The notes beneath the pieces were generated by a model, which saw only the letters and a list, made by a program, of their open reading frames with translations, was not told the origin of the DNA and did not search any database. Source: Craspedostauros australis (taxonomy: Eukaryota; Bacillariophyta; Bacillariophyceae; Mastogloiales; Achnanthaceae). From it: 64,000 nt of DNA. Location: positions 186,001 to 250,000 of the forward strand of contig JAMXDE010000062.1 of the NCBI GenBank assembly GCA_026770025.1, read 5' to 3'. Shown here in pieces: positions 20,540 to 31,860 of the stretch. The translations under genes were made by a program, and so were the position numbers. The number at the start of each line of letters is the position of its first letter. Position 1 is the stretch's first letter.

Positions 20540-22252
20540 CGATTTAGTTGGTTTGCGTTGTTGAGTTGATTGAACTCTCGGTTTATGAGATGATGACGAG
20601 ATGTTGTTCTGTCAGAATGCAAGTTGCAGGGTCAGCAGCATCTCCCGTGTAAGTCGTCGTGATCATCATCCTCATTCGATTTGGGTCCTCGCAATACACT
20701 GTGTTGTACTTCATTTGGTCTTGGGTTGCGATGGCACTCCGAGGTCGTGCTCGGTTGGTCGATAGTTATCCAGATCCACGATCGATCCAGAATCTTCGCC
20801 GTGTTTTGATTGAACATAACACACAAGGAACATTGTTGAAAAAATGGCGCGCATTGTTCCTGGAGTCGTGATTGATTTGATTGAGGAACAAAATTCAGTC
20901 ACGACACAATTTGATCACTCTCAAGGTCACAAAGTATGCGTGTCATTGGAATATTCCCACAGAAGGTGGTATCCGCTGGTGTCATGCATGGATCGTCGGA
21001 CTCCACTGCAACTGTGTCAAAATAGCGCGCTGCGGAATCGAACCACGGAGCCAGTCCACGCCCTGCATGAACACAAGAAATTGACGCTCATGACCCATGT
21101 CGCGACACAACATGTTTACTCTGTACATACGAGTGTGAACGTTGGTATTGGCCTTTGCGTTTGCTCTGTTGCAGATTGCGATGGAGTCTATGACGCGGTC
21201 TGTGGTGCAGTCTGTGGTGCAGTCTATGATGCAGTCTGCGGCGTCGCCAACATTGCCAAAGCTCATCGCTCGTCAGATGGTGCGGTGGACGGGTGGGCGG
21301 TGCCTCGGAGATGATTGATTGATTGATTGTGACGGCAGTACTCTACTCGTCATGTCGCCACCATGGCAACTCTCCCAATTGCGTGTACAAACGCGGATCT
21401 CCAAACATGGCATGCAGTACGGACCAATGCGCCTACCAGAGTTACCTGTGCACTTTGCCAATGACTATACGCACCATTATGATCACCATGATGACGATGA
21501 TGCTATCGATATCGATATCTGTTACATCTGAGTACGAGTGGACTGCCTCCGCTTCCACATTTCCAGCATGCTCGTGCTTGTCGCAGCAGCGACATGGACA
21601 ACTTTTACACTACGCAACATGTCGATCGAAGCATCGGGAGAGCAACATCCACTCTCACAACCGGAATCATCAGGTGCCAAGACTGTCGTGCCGCTTGCCT
21701 CATGTCATTTTGAGGAGAAGAGCTCTGCGTTGCGTTTACTCGTACGTTGATGCCATCGTGTTGCACACCGCCCATGGATGTTCGAATGGCGTTGATACTG
21801 ATGCCGGAACTGGAACTGTGCCGCGCACAATGGAAGCGATGTGTCGACGTGAAGATCATGCCGGCGCGGCATTCGCGGTCGCGCTTGTCTTGTAGTGTTG
21901 CATGTTTTCGTGCATTTGGTACTAGTGATTTTCTTTACGTGTAATATTGGTAAGACTGCAACGCAGCCTTTCTTTCCGAAGTGCCATGCATCGGTACCCA
22001 CATGAGTGTCGTTGCACAACTCGTCAGAACCACTAGACGTCCTGGAGGACGCATGTATGCAGGGACGGGTGGGTGTATGCATAGATTGGAAACACCGAAC
22101 CCCTTTTCGGTGTGCTCCTTTGGTTGGCGTCAGCAATGAACGACGCCTTCGTGAGGCATGCGGCATTTGCGGCGTTGGTCCCGCTGCCTGGTTGTTGATT
22201 CACGGCACGATGCCCGCAGTTGCCCCGTCGTTGTTGTGATTCATCGCTGCCG
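20540..22252. other. 1.7-kb region without a firm gene
   Basis: The left part may hold the lost N-terminus of the SRR1-like relic (a minus-strand stretch near 20630-20720 reads YCEDPNRM and TTTYTGDAADPATCIL). At 21566 a plus-strand frame starts with a membrane-helix-like stretch (MLVLVAAATWTTFTL) but ends after about 60 codons at the TACTCGTA site (21737-21744). A GTGCAGTCT-type direct repeat lies at 21192-21243 and GATT repeats at 21312-21329. Nothing here is supported as a complete gene. Confidence 0.5.
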
Positions 22253-25200
22253 TCAGGTGCTTGGTTTTTGCTTTTTTGGTGGGTTGACATTGTCGTTGTC
22301 TGAGGCATCTTGCCCACGTTCATTGCTTCTTTTCTTGGTTTCTCCGGGGGGATCGAATTGTGCGTTGAGGCTTTCGTCCGCGTCTTGTGTGGATGATGTC
22401 GCATCTGTTGTTGGTCCGGGCAGGAATGCGGCGTACTCACCTTGTTTTGCAGTTTGTTGACGACCCTGACTCAATGCTGTCAGCTGATTCTTCAGGATTT
22501 CACTGTCGTCCACCACGAAAGGAACGTATGGGAATTCTCCGCCTGTGTAGCCCCAAGCAACTTTGCTTCGCGTTCCTGCAACGGTGTAGATCCGGTCTCC
22601 CCCAAAGAGAGTATCCAGTCCGGGGGTCATCACTGCGTCGAGATTTTTCTTGTACTCTTGCATGTCTGGACTTGTGCCCTTTGCGTAATCTTTGGCTTGG
22701 ATGCAGATTGTTCGCAAACTGTAGCGCTTCTTATCTGTTTCGTCCATCGGCGACTCCACAAGGAAAGTGACATACGCGTCTGCGAAGTTGCTGTTGCCAT
22801 CTGCAATGCTGATGAATGGCAAGAAGAAACTAATTTTCACGGCGTCTCCGGTTGTGTGTTGAGATGTGCCGGGGGAGCCAGAGAGTTGATTTTTGAGCCC
22901 TAGGAGCTTGCAGTGGATGCGGAGCAGCTCCTCATCGGCCAGTATTGAATGGTTGGAATGCAACGACTGTTCGATCGCGTTGGAACGAACTTTACGCAAC
23001 GGAGTTACTTGTAAGTTTCCATCCTCACCAAACTGAACTTCGTTCATTTTGCGAAATTCAGCGTCCTCCCTTTTGTTGACAACAGCCTGGATGCGGCCTT
23101 TGTCTGCGACTGTCGTGATGCAAGTCATCATGGACTTGTGGAAGTGAACCCCAGGAATGCCCGGCCCTTCCAAGCGAAAGACGGCGTGGGCACCCTTGAG
23201 AGACCAAAACAGATCGCCGGTGCCGCTCTCCACAGGCTTCGGACCTCGCGTCGTTCCGCACGTGTAGGAGGGGGAAGGTGGCGCAGCGGCTGCACCAGCC
23301 ACGGCGTTAGTCCTGGTGACGGTCATTCCAACCTTGCGGAGGGCAGAAAAGATATCTGCTTCCTGTTGGGCAGTTTCGCCATGCTCGTAGCCAAGGGCGG
23401 GAGCAGCAAGGACGCGCCCGTTCTTGTCCTTCTTGATGACGGCGGACGCGCCGATGGCAGCACCGACCAGCAGTCCGGTGAGAGTCTCGAAACTGGTCGA
23501 GGTTGTCCCCAGGAACGACTTGTCCGTCGGAGCTTGTGTGCCGCCTTGAATGAGCCAAAGGCAAAGGAGCTGCATGGCACCACTGAGCTCGAATGGTTCT
23601 GCCTCCGGCATGTTTTCGAATTCGGTTTGGAATGGTTTTGCAGTCACCAAGCCATACTTGGCGACCAGCATCTGCATGATGGTTCTGTCCTTGTAGTCCT
23701 CCTCGACACGTTCGAAGCTGATCCCGTAATCCATTTCGCTCACGTGAATATCTTTGAGACCGCGTGGGAAGGGTGCCGTTTGTTGGAAAAGGAGAACCGC
23801 GATCGCTCGAAGTGCTGTGAGCCGTGCAAAGTACGGTTTGTCTTTCAAACCGGACATACCGTTACTTTTTATGAATCTGACGAAGGTATGGGAAAGAACG
23901 GCACTCTGCTCTTGTGCATGAGCATTGGCCTTCTTGTTGGTATTCTCGTTGTTGTCTCGAATCGAGTTGGCGCAATCCATGTAGATCGAGATCATCCGTG
24001 CGTTGGAATCGACTAGAGCCTTGAGCAGAGGGAACTGCTTGAGCTCGCCATACTGTGGTATGATGTTGGCCTTTCCGCCGCTTGTGAATCCTTGGCGAAG
24101 AATGTTGTAGACTTGCTTAGGATCGACCTTCGCGGAGGGTTTCAAGTGGGCGAAGTTTTCAGATACAGATCCCACGGTTCCGTGCGAAGCACCGGTGCCC
24201 GCGATCGAGAAGAGGACGTTGACGGTGAGAGTTTTCAAAGGGTTTTCCAAAACCTCCACCTTGAGCTTCGCTGGAGTTGCGCCTTCGTCAACCGAGTTGT
24301 TTATGTGAAGACTTCCGTCAGGGTCGCATCCACTCATGATGAAAGCCCCCAACATTGTCCCAAACCCGGCGTAGTCGCTGATGACGGCCCTAACGAGGTT
24401 TGGGCGACTACCTGCTTCGTCGATCGCAACGACAACCTGGAGAGTCTCCAATTTACGTATACCCTTCTTGTTGCGCTCGTCGTCCAGTTTGTGTATGAAT
24501 TTGATGAGCTCGCCGCATCTGGGTCCCTTCCTCCAAGTCCTTCGGACGGCAGAGGTGAGGGCGCTCAAAGCATCTCTGCGTCGATAGTCTTTCCTGGTAT
24601 CATCCCGAGTCTTCTTGATGCGGACGCCATCGAGACCTTCGTGGCCATCAGGGATCAACGCCACATCCGCACTGAAGGTTGTCACGATGGTGAAAAGAGC
24701 GTCTCTGGTGTATGCGCTCGCCGCGAGCTCCACGGTTTTCCCGCTACCACTCTCCTGGTGGTACACATGAACCCGGTCGATCTTGCCGTCTGAATCACCG
24801 CGTTTTTGGATGAAGACGATTGGAGGAATCCTAGTATTGATTCCTTGGTGTCGAAACTTGGGGTCGCCGATGTAGTGTGCGCAGCCAGTATTGTCTGGGT
24901 TGTCGGTTGTTGAGGTGTACTGCAGACCACGAAAGCCATTGAGGTGATGACCGCGGATCTCGGCCAATTTCTTGAGAATTGATTGGCGTGGGTTGTTGAG
25001 ATTGGGGCTTTCGCTATCGTCGTTGGATGTCCGCGCAGCGTCGAGGATGCACTGGGGGATTGCATTCTTGACATCAAGCCAATCCGAGAGCCATTTTCCG
25101 GTCAAGGTTGGGCCATAATCCGTGGTGCATTTGCCGAGGGTTTTTCTCAAACGTCGGACCTTGTCACTACTACGGACCCGCTCAAGAATGCGCTCCTTGC

Positions 25201-25488
25201 ACTTTTTTTCTGAGCGAATCTTCTCGTCAAGTGAGCGCTGAAGTGTGCGCTTGACGTCCTCAGAATCGTCAGAGTCGTCAGAATCGTCTTTCTGCTCTTC
25301 CTGCTCTTTCTGCTCTTCCTCGTGCAACTCTTGGACCTTTGCCTTCAGAAGTTCCTTGAATCTTTCGGGTACTTTGCTCGACTTGTTGGCCCAGAAATCC
25401 ACATTGTTGAAGATTGAGTCGAGATCGGTAGGCCTTCAGTCGTTGACCCTCGAGCGTCGTCGACTCCCGTCGCCGCGTCGTCGCTCAT
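22253..25488 (-). CDS. Crinkler/RHS-like P-loop NTPase with possible nuclease-like tail; 5' end broken or unresolved
   Basis: A long open frame runs from 25402 to 22253 (about 1049 codons), with an acidic coiled-coil-like N-terminus (EEEQKEQEEQKDDSDDSDD, about residues 28-47). A P-loop follows (YHQESGSGKT, about 214-223) with a Walker B at 323-329 (VVVAIDE). The C-terminal region has an ISIADGNSNFADAY ... RTICIQAKDY stretch (about 880-906) that fits a PD-(D/E)xK-like D...QxK pattern. The end is a basic, NLS-like PPKKQKP. This order (P-loop NTPase then REase-like domain) is that of Crinkler/RHS-type proteins of oomycetes, trypanosomes and other protists, which are proposed effectors or selfish-element proteins. 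The frame opens with GTG, has a stop just upstream and no ATG until residue 350. A good ATG at 25488 (MSDDAATGVDD) lies in another frame, suggesting a frameshift. The function is inference; no toxicity is shown. Confidence 0.6.
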
Positions 25489-27564
25489 CTTGCTGTTGAC
25501 AGTCGTTCGGCGGAAGTGATTGAACGCGAAAGGGCGACAGCAACAAGAAACCGTGGAGTTCTGGTGTTGGTGTGAGTGTTGCTATGAGTGTTGATGCTAT
25601 CAATAGTGACGACCATGTTTGATTCTGCTCACCTTGTCTTGTGTTGTGTTGTTCTGCCTTCGTGAGGACTCCAGTCAGGCTCCGTTCAGCTTTGATTCCT
25701 TTGGTTGCCTTCGGATCGTCTCAGATCGTGTGCTATCGTGTGTTATCGTATGCTATCGTATGCTGTTGTGTTGTATTGTGGCAGTGGCACTGTTCCACTA
25801 TTACTCTTTGATCTACCAATACCAATACGGGGCGTGGCCGGTTCCGGTGGTGGAGCGCCGTGTTGTTGTTGATGATGATGATGATGATGGCTGTGCTCTC
25901 TTGGATGCGTTTGCGAGTGTGGAGCGAGGAACGTCTCGAGAGGGTGGCTGATTGGTGGTCGTACGAACGCACGTTCACAGCAGCGACTTGTTGCTCTTGG
26001 TCTCCTCGGCTTCACGTCTGTCTGAATCTGTTTGTGCGTCTCTGTGCTGTGTCGCCTGCGGGTTTTGCTGCGTCGTCTCTTTTTGGCGGCGCCTTCCCGC
26101 TTGTTGTGGTGGTGGTGGCAATTCTTCCCATTTTTGACACCACCAGTTTGGGGTTTCGAAATGTTTCGATGCGGACAGAAGTCCATGCACAACCAGTTTT
26201 GAAGTCTTGTGTATTACAGTCTGGCCTGTGTACGGCTGTGTGCAAACACGCATCACACTGCACCGTCCGGTACTGTTGCTAGTCATGGATACATATGACG
26301 GACAGACTGCCCACAGAACCCAATGACGTTTCGAATCGAGTCCGGCATAACCAAACTTCGTGGCGAAGCAATAATTTGATTTTGTTTAGACGTTATATTA
26401 GCGATACGCATGTCGGTCTATTTCCCTGCTGGAGTAGTGTGTTGTCCACGAAAGGATGGTTTTCATTCCTTGTTCTTCCACACCCATCACACCCACGCTC
26501 CGTCGACTTTGGTGGTCCCACCAGTCATGGATACCCTTTTCTCGACATGTCCAGATCGGTACCTCTTCTTCTGTTCCACTTCGTCTCATCTAGTTTCATT
26601 TCGTTTCGTTCGTACCAGTTAGGATTCGGGCGTAGTCGGCGCGAATCGGTGGAGGATGTCTCTTGAATCTGCCAGCTTCGGGATAGCCGTGTGATGCAGT
26701 TCAAGAGAGGTGTACTGATTGAAGAGTTGTTACTGTAACGATGAGTAGATGAGTGCTTTGTAGCTAATCCTTGTCTGTGTTTATTATGAGTTAGCTTGTA
26801 GTGTTAGTAGGGTGAAGAAACGATGCCACACAACTTGGCGAGACCCTGCACTGATGTACTTGGTTCAGTGCTACAGGGTATACAGTCATTACAGCGCCTT
26901 GCTCTCCACATACGTAGATACACTGCAGTGTAGATCATGGCATGTGGCAGTGACGACCATGAAGCAGTGGCTGTGGTTGGAGCTGGCTCTCGGATTCCAT
27001 TGTTTGAGTTGAAGCAGGTTGGATACACGCGTTAAGACCACGGCAGTGGTGCAGTAGTCATCAGCATGGAGGGAATCAAAGTATGTTGTAGTAAAAGGAT
27101 CTGAGGAGCATATAGTTCCCAAGGTGGGATGTGAGTCAGGTTGGTCATGTTTGGGTCATGATGGATTCGTGAATGGAGGAGAGAAAGGAGGAGAAAAGAT
27201 TTGGTGGTCGATCAAGTCGGAAGATTTCGCGCCAAAACCAAGAATTTCTCCCATCAGGTTGATACCGTGTTCGGTAATAGTCTGTCCCTCATTGAATCTC
27301 AACTGTACCCAACACTTCGCACAACTCGGGCCTGGAAACGACGAGGATCTGCATTCCACGTTGACAGTCCTCCTCAACTAGCCATGTATGGCATGAGTAC
27401 ATGCTCGTACCATGCCAAGAGGCACCATGAGATACCATACAACATCCAACCATCCAACCATCCAGCCATGCGATACCATTCAACCATTCAACCATTCAAC
27501 CAATCATCCAATCATCCAACAACGGTCCAGAAACCCCTCAACAGCTATCAACCACCATCTCACC
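25489..27564. other. 2.1-kb region without a firm gene
   Basis: 5' flank of the NTPase gene, then the 5' side of the ankyrin-BTB relic. Contains GATGAT runs (25865-25890) and AACCATTC-type short repeats (27440-27530) immediately upstream of the relic. Between 26800 and 27380 coding-like but multiply interrupted stretches appear on both strands; I cannot assign them. Confidence 0.5.
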
Positions 27565-27960
27565 ATGCCAGATGTTTCAATCAAGCAACTCTTTGCTGCT
27601 TCCAGTACTGGTGATCTGACAGCGATGACGAAATGGAAGAAGCAGAATGAAAGAGGTGATATCAACAAGGTGAAAAGAAGCTGGGGCTGCACTCCGCTTC
27701 ATTACACATGTGCACATGGCAAGTGACAATGAGGATGGTTGCTGAAGACACACATTCAGTGTTTACCCACAGAGAATCCAGCAGGTTGTATCAGAAGCCT
27801 CAGCTGATGGGAGATGTCCATTCCTTCTGCTGTGGTGGAACAATGAGCAACAGATTTGATGACGAGTGCAGTGCAATGCCCTTGATGGAGTTGTACAAGG
27901 TTATGGAGAAGACAAGGGTACTGAGCAAGTCGATTCATTGGAGTGATGGTGATGGTACAA
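27565..27960 (+). pseudogene. Collapsed ankyrin-BTB copy (head fused to tail)
   Basis: The first 51 codons (MPDVSIKQLFAASSTGDL ... WGCTPLHYTCAHG) match the N-terminus and first ankyrin repeat of the gene at 17575-19980. At about 27720 the sequence jumps to the far C-terminus in another frame: TMRMVAEDTHSVFTH, then PQLMGDVHSFCCGG and DDECSAMPLMELYKV, against SMRMAARNIQTFFTH and PQLMGGIHAICNGG in the intact protein. All other ankyrin repeats, the linker and the BTB region (about 2 kb) are missing. A TGA follows the ankyrin fragment at once. This is an internal-deletion relic, not a functional gene. Confidence 0.8.
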
Positions 27961-29987
27961 AGTGGAAATCGCAATCACTCCACTGCTGTGTCACACATTC
28001 CAAGTCACTCATTGGCTCAACACTTCCACACATATGCAGTGAAATGACGATGGCCAGTGTGCATGTGCTATGGAAGGTGGTGCAGGCAGTGTACTTCATC
28101 ATACCATGGCTAGCTTGCACTTCATGATTTGGTTTGGTTGTGGATAGTGAGACAGGATGGATGTGAGTGTGAGTGGGCAAGGAGCTTGGAGTATCAACAG
28201 CATCGAACCTCAGTCACAGTCACTATTGATGCTTTCATCGTCATTGCATTGTCGGGTTCTTGCGGTATGCAAGCATTCACCCGATTGTTCAGACCAGCCA
28301 TTGGGCAGCTGGTGAGCCAACAAGCGAAGAAAGAGCCATGCACCTTGCCAATTGCGCTTTGGTCAAGCTTGATGCAACCAAAGCATACCTTTGCAATACC
28401 CAGAGGATTTCCAACACTTGTGTCCTCATTTCTGCATCTAACAATACTCTGAATGATCACTTGATGAAGCTTGTGAATGTTGCGATGGCATCTGACTTGA
28501 CATGTGTGGGTGGCTCTTGATCTGGATTTGGTGCACGATTGGGATCAAGCTGAGCAATAAGAGAGAACAAGAAACAGCGTGCAAGCAGGAGAGCAACCAA
28601 GGGGATGTCATGTGACACCAATTGAAGATTGTCACTGATGTGATCATGCATGTGCTGATAGCAAAACCATGCTCACCTGGCTCTACTCCTCCACTGTCTT
28701 GGATTGCTGCCATTGGAGTGTGCAAGGCTTGTTGCAGTCCAACCAATTGGTTGGATTTGCGAATACTCCAGTGTTCAAAGTGATGTATTTTGTGTGCAAT
28801 GTATTGGTACCATATGATGCATTGGCGCCAAGCTGTTGTTTTTTGCATCTCAGGACCAATTCACCTCAGGGTGTGTGTGTCTTGAGCAATGCTCCAGCTT
28901 GACAACTTGGCCAAAGGCATCATTGGATCAAAGATGTGCAGCATTGGCATCAACGCGGAGACATCGCACACATCTCCAGCATGATGCGTGATCTGGCCTC
29001 AGCTCTGCCATCCGTAAGCTTCACGTTTCCGCACAAGGCGTACATCCTCCGCCCAAACTTGTTCAGATGGGGGAATTGAAGCACTGGCGATCGTGTTCAT
29101 CATGTCGATGGCATTTGCAGAAGGAAGTGTGCTCGGGTGGGTATTGCTATTGTGGTAGTCGGAGATCATGGTGTGTGTGTGGTGTTCTGTGGGAAGTGTA
29201 GTCGTATCCTTGGCTGTTGTTGGTGGCACTTCACTCTCTTCCTCTTGTTCTTGTGCGATCTTCTGCCACTCTTGGATTCTAGTTCTCGTCTGCCGACTCT
29301 CCCGTTGTCGCGACGTCCGTAGCCAAATGCAAAATGAGAAATGCCAACGAATGTGAAGTTGATGCCACAACCAGAATCAACGAGTGTGCTGACGACTACA
29401 CGCCGTGCTCAACCAATGATTTCCCTCGATCGTCGTCAAAATTCATCATGTTTCTCGTGTGTTCCTTTTGTCAAACGTGGATTCAAACGTGGATTCAAAC
29501 GTGGATTATTGCGTTGGAAGCAACTTCGCCGATGAAGCAGAAACAACATGACTTTTCTCGCCGTCCTTCGTTCGTGTCTTCACCAAGGGTGGCGAGAGGG
29601 AAACCAACAACTACATCAACTCAAGGGGCGGAAAGGAAAAGTGTCCCACTTCCAAGGTGCGCACATGGCGCGTGGTAAGTACGAGTAGAGTACTCGCGTC
29701 GTCTTATTGCAGCACCACAAGTACTCGTTGACGTATGTCTGGTGGAGTACGCGTACGTGTATTTGTACCATAGTCGTATTCCCATACTCCCATGCCGATT
29801 GCACGTACTCCTCCACTACCGAAAGACGCTGTACAGACTCATTGCAAATTTCAGCTCACAATCCAACCACGACAGCAATCTCAACTGCTACTATGATACC
29901 AACAAAACACGCATACTCGTACCATACTAGTAAGACCATCTGCACTTGATGCTATTCTTTCGTGGCGCATACTTCCTACTTTCAACC
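27961..29987. other. 2-kb region with coding-like debris and TACTCGTA sites
   Basis: At 28260-28520 a plus-strand frame reads YASIHPIVQTSHWAAGEPTS and LVKLDATKAYLCNTQRIS, then ends. It looks like an old coding fragment, but I do not recognise it. A 12-nt unit (aaacgtggattc) is repeated three times near 29477-29512. TACGAGTA/TACTCGTA occur at 29680-29687 and 29914-29921. Confidence 0.45.
29680..29921. promoter_or_regulatory. Clustered TACGAGTA/TACTCGTA sites upstream of GNAT gene
   Basis: Two exact copies of the recurring 8-mer in opposite orientation (29680-29687 and 29914-29921) bracket several near-matches (tactcgcg, tactcgtt, agtcgtat) within 310 nt of the acetyltransferase start. A binding-site role is inferred only from enrichment and position. 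Confidence 0.35.
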
Positions 29988-30479
29988 ATGGTGATTCGCA
30001 ACGTTCAAAAGCAAGACATTCCTGGAATCAAGGCAGTGATCGACTCCACTGAACTCTTTCCATCCGAGATGCTCGATGACATGATCAAGGGATATTTGGA
30101 GAATCCAAAGGATTCTTCCAACATCTGGATGACAGAGGTCAAGCAGGACGATGGTGACAAGGCCGAGGTGCCCATCTCCATCGTCTACGCCGTGCCCGAG
30201 AAGATGACTGCGGGCACCTACAACGCGTTGCTCCTTGCCGTGTCTTCGGACGCCCAAGGGCAAGGCCACGGCAGCAAGTGCATGCAAAGCCTGGAGAAAG
30301 AGCTGAAGGAGAAGCGTGATGCACGGATCCTGCTGGTGGAGACCTCCGGTACCGACGACTTCGCACGTACCCGGGCCTTCTATGAGAAGATTGGGTTCGA
30401 GAAGGAGGCGCGCATTCGCGACTTTTACGAAGCTGGCGATGACAAGATCGTCTACCGCAAGGATCTGACCAAGAAGTAG
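29988..30479 (+). CDS. GNAT-family N-acetyltransferase
   Basis: A 163-residue protein. The ATG at 29988 is chosen over upstream in-frame codons because its context is strong (caaccATGg) and the GNAT fold starts at once (MVIRNVQKQDIPGIKAVID). Residues about 78-105 carry motif A of the acetyl-CoA site (LLLAVSSDAQGQGHGSKCMQ, the Q-x-x-G-x-G type loop). Residues about 114-145 carry motif B (ILLVETSG ... RAFYEKIGFEKEARI). The end, KIVYRKDL, is the usual last strand. The length is typical for a stand-alone GNAT. The acceptor could be an amine, peptide or small molecule and cannot be told from sequence. The protein is probably cytosolic; no targeting peptide is seen. Confidence 0.85.
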   Translation: MVIRNVQKQDIPGIKAVIDSTELFPSEMLDDMIKGYLENPKDSSNIWMTEVKQDDGDKAEVPISIVYAVPEKMTAGTYNALLLAVSSDAQGQGHGSKCMQSLEKELKEKRDARILLVETSGTDDFARTRAFYEKIGFEKEARIRDFYEAGDDKIVYRKDLTKK

Positions 30480-30975
30480 GTTGAGCATTCTCTGGAGAGT
30501 GGTTGGACTGGTGGCCACGCAGGGCAGCACATTGCAAGAATGACTTCACCTCTCGGTCACATCGCAGTAGAGGCGGAACGGCACCAACAGGAGCATCCTA
30601 GCCACAGCCATATCCATAACTGTAGAAAAGTACTACTACAACGACAATTGAGTTTCCATGAGTGTCACTATCAGTGCGGTTACGTTGGCTGGATTGAACA
30701 TCGGTGCGTCCAAATCAAGCAACTGTGAACCGTGAACCTTCGGTCGTTGCTCTTCAGTTTGAGGCGCTCGTGGATGCACCTCCTGCGAACCTGATAATAC
30801 ACTCAGCATACCATACTACTACCAATGCAACGATCACTCTATTTGGTTGGCAGAGGGGATAGAGGCAAAGAGGACATCACGGGCGACGCCAAAGCGATGG
30901 AATGACGATGGCCAACGTGGAGAGAAATCCGACACATACGACTAAATCGATGATTTCAATCGTGAACGTGATTGC

Positions 30976-31242
30976 ATGACTGCAACACGAAAGATGCCAT
31001 TCACGTTCTCCCGATTCATCAAAATCGCGAGCGTCTCGGAGGAACGAAAGCCATGGTTGACGACCGCGATGATGGTCATAGTGGTGATAATGATGATGGC
31101 GATGGCCGTGATGGGAATATCTGCCGTTGCCAGAATCGAAGACAGAACATCATACTGCAAAGAGATGGGAGGTGGAGGCATCGGCGCAGCGAAGCCCACG
31201 CACCATCGTGGAACATGGAGTCTGCGTGATATACCATGCTGA
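30976..31242 (+). pseudogene. Possible membrane-anchored protein N-terminus, decayed downstream
   Basis: An 88-codon frame with a Met/Ile/Val-rich transmembrane segment (MMVIVVIMMMAMAVMGI, about residues 32-48) preceded by SRFIKIASVSEERKPW, the layout of a type II membrane protein. It stops at 31242. Downstream to about 31790, coding-like pieces occur in several frames (SSFCDGTHA near 31320, SWGYSIPSKRSAG near 31740), suggesting a once longer lumenal domain now broken by frameshifts. Family not recognised. Confidence 0.3.
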
Positions 31243-31860
31243 CGAGTATCCGGTTGCGGCAAATCACGAAGTGTGAGCATCAAGATCATCATCGACGAGC
31301 ACAGCGATGCACTCCACGATGAACGAATCCTCGTTCTGCGACGGAACCCATGCCTAACCGCAGTGCAGCGCATCAAGCGCGGTTGGCATCACGGCGCCGG
31401 GCCACCATCGAGGCGAATGGCAACAATATCCATTGAGCCCGTCCATTCTGCAACCGCTGCAGTAGCGCTTCAATGTCACGCATTGGTCAAGAGCGCGAAT
31501 GGTCCGGATACGTACGACCATGGCCCGCTGCATCAGCGCTACACCATTCGAACAGAATGGAAAGTCATGATGTGGGGCACGCGACCAACAACTGCGATGC
31601 GAGACAGGACGGGACTTGGCGACACGTGCGCCAGAATGACTTGGTCACCGTCGCGGCATTGGAATGTGGGCAAGCGCACGCCGCGCCGCACTGGCTTGGC
31701 CGACTGCGGGATGCAGAGTTGCGACGACAGAGAGGTTCCTGGGGTTATTCCATCCCATCGAAGCGATCGGCAGGGTAGTGATACACAGAAGGGCATACCA
31801 ACTTTCGCAGTTGCCGCGGTCGCTTTACATTCAACATGTACTACTCGTCTACTACATAAC

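Noticed and set aside
20985-21075. tRNA-like T-arm (ggttcgattcc on the minus strand)
   Set aside because: No matching acceptor stem, D-arm or box A upstream; the T-stem has a mismatch.
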